Below, one piece after another: positions 17,347-25,331 of a stretch of 38,586 nt of DNA. The translations under genes and the position numbers were made by a program. The notes under the pieces are model-generated. The model was not told the origin of the DNA. It did not search any database and saw only the letters and a program-made list of their open reading frames with translations. The stretch is from an uncultured Alphaproteobacteria bacterium (lineage in GTDB: Bacteria; Pseudomonadota; Alphaproteobacteria; Micropepsales; Micropepsaceae), in the NCBI GenBank assembly GCA_902825865.1, contig CADECX010000026.1, forward strand, positions 1 through 38,586, in the 5' to 3' direction. The stretch's first letter is position 1, and each line of letters opens with the position of its first letter.

Positions 17347-18153
17347 TCAGGGAACTTGCTTGGTCGCGTAGCGCGGATGATGCGCGTAGATGGCGAACGG
17401 AATGGACGCCACATAGATCAACAGACCTATGGTCATGGTGGCCCAAGGCCAGGCAATCAACAGTGCCGCCAACGCCGTAAAACAAACCACGGCCAGCAGG
17501 CGATGCTGGCGTTGCAGCTTCATATATTTGATCGAAGGCGTGGGCAGGCGGCTGACCATCAGGGCCGCGGTAACGCCCATCACCACCGCGGTGATCCAGG
17601 GCGTGTAAATCACGGGATCATCCCATTGAAAGGAAATCAGCAGCGGCAGCACCGCCATGCAGGCCGCCGCCGGCGTGGGCAGGCCGGTGAAATAAGGATT
17701 GCCTTTGGTGGCGCCTTCATCGCGCGCGCTTTCGACATTAAAGCGCGCAAGCCGGATGGCGGCGCAGGCGCAGAAGATCAGGGCAATGATCCAGCCGCCA
17801 TTGCCCATCTCGCTCAAGCTCCACATGTACATGATGATGCCGGGCGCCACGCCGAAGCTCACCAGATCGGCCAGGCTATCGAGTTGGGCGCCGAACCGGC
17901 TATCGGCGCCCAGCATGCGCGCGGCGCGGCCGTCCAGCATGTCCAGGATCATGGCGGCAATGATGAAGGTGACGGCGGTGGACCATTCGTCGGCCAATCC
18001 GAAGCGGATGGCGGTGATGCCGCAACCCAGCGCCAAGAGGGTGATAAAAGACGGCACCAGCTTTCCGACACTGAGATCTTCCAGCCGTTCCAGCCGCGCC
18101 GCGACGATCTGGCGGGCACGTTTGCGGCGAGTGAGGCGGTCCGGCTCCTGCAA
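17347..18153 (-). CDS. pssA: CDP-diacylglycerol-serine O-phosphatidyltransferase
   Basis: 268 residues, integral membrane. It makes phosphatidylserine from CDP-diacylglycerol and L-serine. The CDP-alcohol phosphotransferase signature is complete: D71xxD74-G75xxA78-R79, then eight residues to G88xxxD92xxxD96 (DMLDGRAARMLGADSRFG then AQLDSLAD). Several hydrophobic helices follow. The start codon is TTG at 18153 with AGAGGA just upstream. It lies 9 nt downstream of psd, the next enzyme of phosphatidylethanolamine synthesis, and the two form an operon as in many Alphaproteobacteria. Confidence 0.94.
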   Translation of the reverse strand: MQEPDRLTRRKRARQIVAARLERLEDLSVGKLVPSFITLLALGCGITAIRFGLADEWSTAVTFIIAAMILDMLDGRAARMLGADSRFGAQLDSLADLVSFGVAPGIIMYMWSLSEMGNGGWIIALIFCACAAIRLARFNVESARDEGATKGNPYFTGLPTPAAACMAVLPLLISFQWDDPVIYTPWITAVVMGVTAALMVSRLPTPSIKYMKLQRQHRLLAVVCFTALAALLIAWPWATMTIGLLIYVASIPFAIYAHHPRYATKQVP

Positions 18154-18162
18154 GCGATCCTC

Positions 18163-18810
18163 TTATGAAAAACGGGCCAGCACAGTTTCGCCCGCCCGCG
18201 TCGTTATCCCGGGCTGAACCAGAATCTCGGTTCCCGGCGGCAGATAGACGTCAACCCGGCTGCCGAAGCGGATTATGCCAAATCTATCGCCCCGGCGCAC
18301 CCCTTCTCCTTGCGCCAATTCGCAGACGATGCGCCGCGCCACCAGGCCCGCGATCTGCACCACCGCAAGATCGCGGCTCTCCCCGCTCTCCCCTTCGGGG
18401 CGCAGGCGGACCGACATGCGCTCATTGTGAATGCTGGCCTTGTCGAAGCTCGCATTGAAGAATTTTCCGGTGCGATAGGCCAAGGCGACGACATTGCCGG
18501 TGACGGGATTGCGGTTCACATGCACATTGAAGACGTTCATGAAGATGGAAAGGCGCGGGCGCGCCATCTCGCCCATGCCCAGTTCGGCGGGCGGAACCGC
18601 ATCCACGATCGGCAGCAGCTTGCCGTCGGCGGGACAGATGATCAGGCCCGGCTCCCCCGGCGTCTTGCGCTCGGGATCGCGGAAGAAAGCGACGCACCAG
18701 ATGGTAACGGGCAAGAGAAGCCAGCCAAGCCACGCCGCCAGCAGAAAGGCCAGCAAGTTGACCGCCGCGAACAGCGCGATAAACGGATAGCCTTCGCGGT
18801 GAATTTTCAA
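18163..18810 (-). CDS. psd: Phosphatidylserine decarboxylase proenzyme
   Basis: 215 residues from TTG at 18810. It decarboxylates phosphatidylserine to phosphatidylethanolamine. Pyruvoyl-dependent features are present: PADGK (D62), FMNVFNVHVNRNP (H97) and the self-cleavage site RFGSRVDVY, with cleavage expected between G183 and S184. The short length and this motif are the Rhizobium-type form. A hydrophobic anchor lies near residues 11-40. The frame can be extended to another TTG at 18864, but that would place the terminator of the upstream gene inside the coding region; TTG at 18810 has GGGAGACGG before it and yields the family-typical HREGYPF start. Confidence 0.93.
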   Translation of the reverse strand: MKIHREGYPFIALFAAVNLLAFLLAAWLGWLLLPVTIWCVAFFRDPERKTPGEPGLIICPADGKLLPIVDAVPPAELGMGEMARPRLSIFMNVFNVHVNRNPVTGNVVALAYRTGKFFNASFDKASIHNERMSVRLRPEGESGESRDLAVVQIAGLVARRIVCELAQGEGVRRGDRFGIIRFGSRVDVYLPPGTEILVQPGITTRAGETVLARFS

Positions 18811-18820
18811 ATCCGTCTCC

Positions 18821-18860
18821 CAAAGGAAAAGGGCAGCCGCGATTGACCCACCGGCTGCCC
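18821..18860 (-). terminator. Rho-independent terminator after the small gene at 18883
   Basis: Arms GGGCAGCCG (18831-18839) and CGGCTGCCC (18852-18860) form a 9-bp stem. On the minus strand it is followed by TTTTCCTTT. It lies 22 nt past the stop of the minus-strand gene 18883-19182 and just upstream of psd, so psd-pssA probably has its own promoter or depends on read-through. Confidence 0.75.
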
Positions 18861-18882
18861 CCAACGAAACGATCTGGTTATA

Positions 18883-19182
18883 TCAGGCGGTACGGTTGCC
18901 CGTGAAGGGGAAGGAGCCGAACGAGCCGGCCTTGACGCTGCCGGACAGTTTGTCGCCGTCCACCGTGCCGGTGAAATCCAAGGTCAGCGGCATGGGCGAG
19001 CTGATCTTGGCCGACCAGGTGACATTGTTGCCGTCGACCTTGCCGTTTTCCAGCGGGCCCGAGCCTTGTGCCGCTTGCTGGGTGCCGGTCAGGGCGCTGC
19101 CATTGGTCGCAATGTCCAGCTGGGCCTTTTGCGCGCCCAGGGGCGAATTGATGACGATTTCCCACTTGCCGTCGACGGCCAT
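18883..19182 (-). CDS. Small beta-rich protein of unknown function
   Basis: 99 residues from the ATG at 19182, which follows GGGAAGGAACG; a frame to 19215 adds 11 residues without support. The sequence is an alternation of short polar strands (GKWEIVINSPLGAQKAQLDI, LTGTQQAAQG, LTLDFTGTVDGDKLSGSV) resembling a lipocalin-like or beta-barrel fold. Similar small proteins occur in soil bacteria, but I do not recognise a characterised family. There is no signal peptide, membrane segment or Cys. It is divergent from the methyltransferase gene and monocistronic, given the terminator behind it. Confidence 0.72.
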   Translation of the reverse strand: MAVDGKWEIVINSPLGAQKAQLDIATNGSALTGTQQAAQGSGPLENGKVDGNNVTWSAKISSPMPLTLDFTGTVDGDKLSGSVKAGSFGSFPFTGNRTA

Positions 19183-19264
19183 GCTGCGTTCCTTCCCGTG
19201 AAATATGGCGGTCATCTAAGGACGGCATGGACCCCGGCGCAAGAGGGCTGTAGAGGTCTCAGCC

Positions 19265-20437
19265 ATGTCGAGAAAAAGCATCATTCTGCCCAAGGGCAGG
19301 GCGCGGGCCCGGGCCGGTTCGCCCTGGATTTTTTCCAATGAAATTCGCATGGACGAGGCTGCCAAAAGCATCGCGCCGGGGGCGGTGATCAATGTACGGG
19401 GCGAGGACGGGCGTGCTTTCGGCACCGGCTATTTCAACCCCAAGAGTCTGATCGCAATCCGCCTATGGTCGGATGATTGCGATGTTGTAATCGATCGCGA
19501 TTTTTTTGCCGTCCGCCTCAAACGGGCGCTGGCCCTGCGGTCGGCGATTTACGACAAGCCTTTCTACCGGCTGGTCCATGCCGAAGGCGACGCGCTGCCG
19601 GGACTGGTGATCGACCGTTTCGACGACACCTTGGCGGTGCAGATCGGAACCGCCGGCATGGAACGGCAGACCGAGACTTTGCTGCAAGCGCTGGAGATCG
19701 TGGTAAAGCCGAAGACGGTGATCCTGCGCAATGATGCGCCATCGCGCGCGCTTGAAGGATTGGACAGTCACGTCAAGACCGTGAAGGGCGAAGGCCGGCG
19801 TATCGCGGTCGAGGAAAATGGCGCGCGTTATTTCGCCGATCTGGCGGAAGGCCAGAAGACCGGCTGGTATTACGATCAGCGCGACAATCGCGCCTTTATC
19901 GCCGGGTTGGCGAAAGGCAAGACGGTGCTGGATGCCTATTCCTATACCGGCGGCTTCGGCATCCTGGCGGCAAAGGCGGGCGCCAAGGAAGTCGTGTGCC
20001 TGGACTCCTCCGCCCCCGCACTGGCCATCGCCGAGGAAAGCGCCCGCGCCAATAGCGTGACGATCAAGGCGGTGAAGGCCGATGTGTTCGAGGAATTGGA
20101 GCGGCTGAAAGCGGCCGGTGAGCGTTTCGATATTGTGCTGACCGACCCGCCGCCCTTTGTGAAATCCAAAAAGGATCTGGAGCCCGGCGCCAAGGCCTAT
20201 CGCAAGCTGGCGCGGCTGGCGGCCGATGTCACCGCCCCTGGCGGGGTGATGATGACCGCCTCATGCTCGCACAATATCCCTCCTGAGCGTTTCGCACAGG
20301 AATGCGCTCAAGGCCTGCTGCGCGCCGGCCGCGCGGCGGCGATGATCCGGCAATCGGGCGCGGGACCGGATCATCCGGTGCATCCGCTGCTGCCGGAATC
20401 GGCTTATCTCAAAGCGATCGCCTACGTCTTAGATTGA
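19265..20437 (+). CDS. Class I rRNA large-subunit methyltransferase, RlmI-like (PUA + SAM-MTase)
   Basis: 390 residues. The N-terminal PUA-like domain (about 1-80, RARARAGSPWIFSNEI) is followed by a linker with FYRLVHAEGDALPGLVIDRF. The SAM-binding Rossmann motif is DAYSYTGGFGILAAKAG (about 221-237), and the substrate motif LTDPPPFVKSKKDL lies near 292. A Cys in MTASCSHN (about residue 333) is the expected catalytic cysteine of m5C methyltransferases. RlmI methylates C1962 of 23S rRNA in E. coli; I infer the same class of reaction, not the exact site. Its last 9 nt overlap the end of the convergent kup gene. Confidence 0.88.
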   Translation: MSRKSIILPKGRARARAGSPWIFSNEIRMDEAAKSIAPGAVINVRGEDGRAFGTGYFNPKSLIAIRLWSDDCDVVIDRDFFAVRLKRALALRSAIYDKPFYRLVHAEGDALPGLVIDRFDDTLAVQIGTAGMERQTETLLQALEIVVKPKTVILRNDAPSRALEGLDSHVKTVKGEGRRIAVEENGARYFADLAEGQKTGWYYDQRDNRAFIAGLAKGKTVLDAYSYTGGFGILAAKAGAKEVVCLDSSAPALAIAEESARANSVTIKAVKADVFEELERLKAAGERFDIVLTDPPPFVKSKKDLEPGAKAYRKLARLAADVTAPGGVMMTASCSHNIPPERFAQECAQGLLRAGRAAAMIRQSGAGPDHPVHPLLPESAYLKAIAYVLD

Positions 20438-22312
20438 GACCCGGGTACCCAGTTCTACAACGCGTCCAGGCGGCAGGTGAAAGAACCGCGCCGGCGCCAG
20501 AGCGTTTGACGCCAGCCACATATACAGCCCCACCCGCCAGCTTTTCATACTGGGTTGCTCGCCGGGCACCAGGGTTTCGCGGCCCAGGAAATAGGTGGTG
20601 GCATCCGGTTCCAGCGCCAGGCCCTGGTTGCGCGCCAAGACCAAAGCCTGGGGAATGTCGGGCGTTTCAAAAAATCCGTATGAGATGCGCACGGCGAAAA
20701 AGCCCTTGCCCAGCTTGTCGACCGTGACGCGCTTGGCGTTGGAAACATGCGGGGTATCGGCCACCGTCACAGCGCAGATCACCACCCGCTCATGCAGCAC
20801 TTTATAGTGCTTGATGCTGTGCAGCAGCGGGTTGGGAACCACATCCAGGCGCGGCGACAGGAAGACGGCGGTGCCCGCGATGCGTTGGCTGAACTTGTCG
20901 GCCCGGTCCAGGAACAGGTCCAGCGCCAGGGAATTGTCTCGCATGGCATCTAGATGGATTCGTCGGCCAATCCGCCAGGTATCCATCACCACAAAGGTCG
21001 CGCCCGCCACCACCAGAGGCAGCCAACCGCCTTCGGCGATTTTGAGACCGTTGGAAGCAAGGAATGCGAGGTCTATCAGCCCCAACAGGCCAAAAACCGC
21101 ATAGACGGCGGGCCTTCCCCAATTCCAGCGATGGATCGCCACAACCCCCACCAGCAGGGTCGAGATCACCATCACGCCGGTCACCGCAATGCCATAGGCG
21201 GTGGCCAGAGCATCGGAGCTTTTGAAAATCAGCACGATCAGCACCACGCCGACGCACAGCATGGCGTTGATGCGCGGCACATAGATCTGCCCCATCTCGG
21301 TGGCGCTGGTGTGGCGGATCTCCATGCGCGGCAGCTGGCCTAGTTGCACCGCCTGGCGGGTGATGGAATAGACGCCCGATATCACCGCCTGAGAGGCGAT
21401 GATGGTCGCCAGCGTCGCCAACGCCACCATCGGGTAGTGCGCCCAGTCCGGGACCATCGCGAAGAACAGGATCGGCGCAGCTTCCGGATGCATCAGCAGC
21501 AAGGCGCCTTGTCCGAAATAGTTCAGCAGCAAGGCGGGAAAAGCGACGAACAGCCAGCCCCAGCGGATGGCGCGCGCCCCGAAATGACCCATATCGGCAT
21601 AGAGCGCCTCGCAGCCGGTGACCGCCAGCACCACCGAGCCCAGCGCGACGAAGGCCGTCCAGGGTTCGGCGGCAAACAGGTGCAGGGCATAGGCGGGATT
21701 TGCGGCGTGCAGAATCTGCGGTGCACGGAAGATCGCGACGGCTCACAGCACCGTCAGGGCAACGAACCACAAAAGGATAATCGGCCCGAAAAAGCGCCCG
21801 ATTTTGTGGGTGCCATGATTTTGCACCGCGAACAGCCCGATCAGGATCGCCAGGGTGAACGGCAGGACAAGGTGCTTCAGCGCGTCATTGTCTACCGCGA
21901 TGCCTTCCACTGCCGATAGCACCGATATGGCCGGGGTCAGCACGCCGTCCCCATAAAACAGTGCAAGTCCCAGAAGCGCCACGACGCCGATGGCGGTCTT
22001 GGCAGGGCGGCCCACCGGCGCGCGATGGGCCAGCGCGGCCAGCGCCATAACGCCGCCTTCGCCGTTGTTATCCGCACGCAAAATCAGGAACACATACTTG
22101 ATTGTCACCACCACGATGAGCGCCCAGAAGATCAGCGACACGCAGCCGTAAATCCCTGCGGCGCTCGGCCCGCCCGCCGCCTGGATCGAGGCGCGCATGG
22201 CATAAAGCGGACTGGTGCCGATATCGCCGAACACCACGCCCAGCGCCCCCAGGGCAAGCGCAAGGTCGCGTTTAAGGCTGCGCCCGGAAGGCGCTTTGGT
22301 ATCCTGTTTCAT
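20429..22312 (-). pseudogene. kup: kup-type K+ transporter interrupted by an in-frame TGA
   Basis: From the ATG at 22312, 189 codons of a Kup/HAK potassium:H+ symporter read normally (LALGALGVVFGDIGTSPLYA, then RADNNGEGGVMALAALAHR). TGA then occupies 21743-21745, after FVALTVL. The same frame continues without any shift for 437 further codons (AVAIFRAPQILHAANPAYAL, then VVLAVTGCEALYADMGHFG) to a family-typical end, VELGTRVSI. Alignment with the intact paralogue next door puts the TGA opposite Gly in FIALAGFG, so a single G-to-T change of GGA would explain it. Full length would be about 627 residues, normal for Kup. It is either a recent pseudogene, a base-calling error, or two-part expression from an internal GTG. 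Confidence 0.85.
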
Positions 22313-22453
22313 GATGGAAAATTGCCTCGCTAATAAAAGCAGGCCGGGCGGTGACTCTACAACTATCGCGCAATTTTCGGATGAAGTGCTGCGCACTCAT
22401 CCGATTGCGCTCTAGGCGCCGTCAGGTCTCGAGTTGCCGATGCATAATGCACC

Positions 22454-22477
22454 GGACTCAGATCGTGATCTGAGTCC
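22454..22477. terminator. Hairpin spanning the stop codon of the intact kup
   Basis: Arms GGACTCAGATC (22454-22464) and GATCTGAGTCC (22467-22477) are an 11-bp perfect inverted repeat with a 2-nt loop, and they contain the TGA of the kup gene ending at 22458. No T-tract follows on the minus strand, so it is a possible Rho-assisted end or mRNA-stabilising structure rather than a classic terminator. Confidence 0.45.
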
Positions 22478-24434
22478 CCAATTCTACCACCCGATTGGTT
22501 GGCAGGTGATAGAAGCGGGCGGGTGATAATGCCGCACCTGCGATGGCGCGGTAGAGTCTGTTTCTCAGCGTGCCCAGTTCGGAATGTTCGGCGGGCACCA
22601 GTGTCTCGCGTCCGATAAAGAAGGTGGCGGTGTCCACGTCCAGCGCCAAACCGAAACGCCGCGCCTCGCGCAAGGCTTGCGGCACATCCGGAGTTTCGAA
22701 AAAGCCGTGATGGATGCGTATGGTGTAAAAGCCTTTCCCCAGCTTCTCCACTTCCAGGCGCTTCTCAGGGGGCACCAGAGGCGTATCATCGACCACCACA
22801 TTGGCGATGACCACGCGCTCATGCAGGACCTTGTTGTGCTTGAGATTGTGCAGCAGCGCCCCGGGCACCACATCGGTGCGTGACGAGAGGAAAACACCCA
22901 GCCCGGCGACACGCGTGGTGCTTTTGTCGGCGCGTTCCAGGAATAGCGATAGCGGCAGGGATTCCGAGCGGACTTTTTCCAGATGGACGCGGCGGCCGCG
23001 CCGCCAGGTGTCCATGCCGATGAACACGCCCAAAGCGATGAACAAAGGCAGCCAACCGCCCTCGGGTATCTTCAAGCTGTTGGCGACGAAGAATATCACG
23101 TCGCTGATGCCCATGGCGCCGAACAGGCCAATGACCAGCCAAGGCGCCCAACGCCACTGCTTGCCCGCCACGATCCCGGCATTGAAAGCGTCGATCACCA
23201 TCACGCCGGTCACCGCGATGCCATAGGCCGCGGTCAACGCGTCGGAACTCTTGAAGATCAGCACGATCAGCACCACGCCGGCCGCCAGGATGGTGTTCAT
23301 GCGCGGCACGTAAATCTGGCCGTAATCGCTGGCGCTGGTGTGGCGGATTTCCATGCGCGGCAATTGGCCAAGCTGCACCGCCTGCTGCGTCATGGAGAAT
23401 ACCCCGGTGATCACCGATTGGCTGGCAATGATGGCGGCCAGGGTCGCCAGGATCACCATCGGCATATGCGCCCAATCGGGAATGACCGAGAAGAAGGCGA
23501 TGTGGGATTGTTCGGGATGGCGCAGCAACGCCGCGCCCTGGCCGAAATAGTTCAGCAGCAACGAGGGTAGGGCCACGAACAGCCAGGCATATTGGATCGG
23601 CTTACGCCCGAAGTGACCCATATCGGCATAAAGGGCTTCGCAGCCCGTTACCGCCAGTACCACCGCGCCCAGGGACACGAACGCCACCCAGGGCTCATGC
23701 AGGAACATCACCAGCGCGTACCAGGGATTGAATGCCGCCAGGATGCCAGGGGTCTGGATCAGCGATGCCAGCCCGAAGCCGGCGAGCGCGATAAACCACA
23801 ACACCATCACCGGACCGAACAGCCGGCCCAACTTGTGGGTGCCGCGGCTCTGGATGAGGAAAAGGGTCACCAAGATCACCAGCGACAGCGGCACCACCAG
23901 TGGTGCAAAAGCCTGGCTCTCCACTTTCAAACCTTCCACCGCCGACAGGACGGTGATGGCCGGCGTCAGCATGCCGTCGCCGAAAAACAGCGCCAGACCG
24001 AGAATGGCGCCGACGCCGATCATGGTCTTGAACCTGCGTGTCATGCCGGGAGAACGATGCGCCAGCGCCGCCAGCGCCAGGGTGCCGCCTTCGCCATTGT
24101 TGTCGGCGCGCATGATGATCAGGACATATTTGACGGTGACCACCAGGATCAGCGCCCAGAAGATCATGGAGAGCGAGCCCATCACCGCGACGTCATGGGG
24201 CAGTCTGTTCTCGGTGGCCAGCACCGTGGCGCGCAAGGCATAAAGCGGCGAGGTGCCGATGTCGCCGAATACCACGCCCATGGCGCCCAGCATCAGGCCG
24301 GACATACCGCGCCGGTCATGGGCGGGCTTTGATGAATCGCCATCGCCAGCAGCCGCGCCCGCCAAGGGATCGCGGTCACTGATTTCCACCAGAGGTTCCG
24401 GCGTATCTCCTGATTCCGGTGGTTGGGGTGTCAC
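22458..24434 (-). CDS. kup: Kup family potassium uptake protein
   Basis: 658 residues from a GTG at 24434. It is a K+:H+ symporter with about 12 membrane helices and a cytoplasmic C-terminal domain. Hallmarks: GAMGVVFGDIGTSPLYALRA, RADNNGEGGTLALAALAHRS, FGDGMLTPAITVLSAVEGL and GCEALYADMGHFG. The start is uncertain: the frame is open up to a TTG at 24542, but those 36 residues look non-coding. GTG at 24434 gives a hydrophilic leader typical of alphaproteobacterial Kup, although its SD is poor. It lies 145 nt upstream of the broken paralogue on the same strand; the two clearly arose by duplication of one family and have diverged considerably. Confidence 0.92.
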   Translation of the reverse strand: MTPQPPESGDTPEPLVEISDRDPLAGAAAGDGDSSKPAHDRRGMSGLMLGAMGVVFGDIGTSPLYALRATVLATENRLPHDVAVMGSLSMIFWALILVVTVKYVLIIMRADNNGEGGTLALAALAHRSPGMTRRFKTMIGVGAILGLALFFGDGMLTPAITVLSAVEGLKVESQAFAPLVVPLSLVILVTLFLIQSRGTHKLGRLFGPVMVLWFIALAGFGLASLIQTPGILAAFNPWYALVMFLHEPWVAFVSLGAVVLAVTGCEALYADMGHFGRKPIQYAWLFVALPSLLLNYFGQGAALLRHPEQSHIAFFSVIPDWAHMPMVILATLAAIIASQSVITGVFSMTQQAVQLGQLPRMEIRHTSASDYGQIYVPRMNTILAAGVVLIVLIFKSSDALTAAYGIAVTGVMVIDAFNAGIVAGKQWRWAPWLVIGLFGAMGISDVIFFVANSLKIPEGGWLPLFIALGVFIGMDTWRRGRRVHLEKVRSESLPLSLFLERADKSTTRVAGLGVFLSSRTDVVPGALLHNLKHNKVLHERVVIANVVVDDTPLVPPEKRLEVEKLGKGFYTIRIHHGFFETPDVPQALREARRFGLALDVDTATFFIGRETLVPAEHSELGTLRNRLYRAIAGAALSPARFYHLPTNRVVELGTQITI

Positions 24435-24598
24435 GGATGAATGCGATTTTGCATGGGATGAAAACGCTGCCCCGCGCTTTGGTTTGCATCGTCCCCAAAG
24501 GCTGGGCGCGAACGGGCGGGACCATATGCCCAGTCCCCCCAAGCTCCCAGTGGGGAGAGGCAGAATAGCGCAGGAAAGTTCCTAAGTCTCTGGCTCGG

Positions 24599-25201
24599 CT
24601 AATTTATTTCGCCTATCAGGGTGGTGGCGCCGCGGTTGGAGCCGCCTCTCTGAGCCACCAAATCCCTGTCATCGCCGTCGCCGCTGGTCGAACCGATAAA
24701 ACCCTGGACCGGATAAAGCCTGCCGCCCCAGGCGCCGGTCTTGAGGTTGAACACCCGCACCACCGACCAGTCATTGCCCGGGCTTTCATCCCGGACCGGG
24801 TCGTCGAGATAGACCGAACCGTCGTTCAGCCAATTGGCGTGGTCCACCCTTATCTCGCGCGCGTCCGTCACCTCACGCACCACCGCGACATGACCGTGAT
24901 TGGGACCGGCATAATTGTGCAGCACCATCACCGCGCCGGGTTCGGGCAATGTGCCGCGCGGATACTTTCCCGACGCCTTGTCCCACCATGTATAGGCATC
25001 GCCGAAAATCTTGATGTCCGAATTGGCGCGGGCAAAGGGCACGCATTGCAGCTTGGTTTGGCCGTCGATGCCGGCCATGCTCTGCGGCGCCTCACGCGGC
25101 GCGGGGCTCGGGGGCGGGCCATACTCCATCACGGAGCTGGCGCAGCCTTCCAGGCCGAACGCCAACATCGCCACCGCCGCCAATTTCACCAGGTCCCGCA
25201 T
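24599..25201 (-). CDS. CHAP-domain lipoprotein, putative peptidoglycan amidase/endopeptidase
   Basis: 200 residues from the ATG at 25201 (SD GGAAAG). The lipoprotein signal ends in a lipobox, AFGLEGC (C20), so the protein is membrane-anchored in the envelope. A CHAP (NlpC/P60-like) domain follows: catalytic C53 in LQCVPFARANSD, then GDAYTWWDKASG, PEPGAVMVL, catalytic H104 in NHGHVAVVRE, and VDHANW. CHAP enzymes cleave amide bonds in peptidoglycan stem peptides or cross-bridges. The C-terminal part (about 165-200) is Gly/Asp-rich. It is on the same strand as kup, 164 nt from the chosen kup start, but no functional tie is evident. Confidence 0.85.
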   Translation of the reverse strand: MRDLVKLAAVAMLAFGLEGCASSVMEYGPPPSPAPREAPQSMAGIDGQTKLQCVPFARANSDIKIFGDAYTWWDKASGKYPRGTLPEPGAVMVLHNYAGPNHGHVAVVREVTDAREIRVDHANWLNDGSVYLDDPVRDESPGNDWSVVRVFNLKTGAWGGRLYPVQGFIGSTSGDGDDRDLVAQRGGSNRGATTLIGEIN

Positions 25202-25331
25202 GCGACTTTCCACTATCCGTCAGCGACGCTAGCGGGCACGGCTCAAGGCAGGGTTAGGCGGATGCTTGGGATTTTATCGATTAAAAGGCGCCGGGATTTT
25301 TTAAGGCGAAATTTACCACGACGTTCGCGGG

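Noticed and set aside
24435..24542. N-terminal extension of the intact Kup up to TTG 24542
   Set aside because: These 36 residues are Arg/Pro/Ser-rich with no Kup similarity, and the SD-like GGGAG is too close to the TTG.
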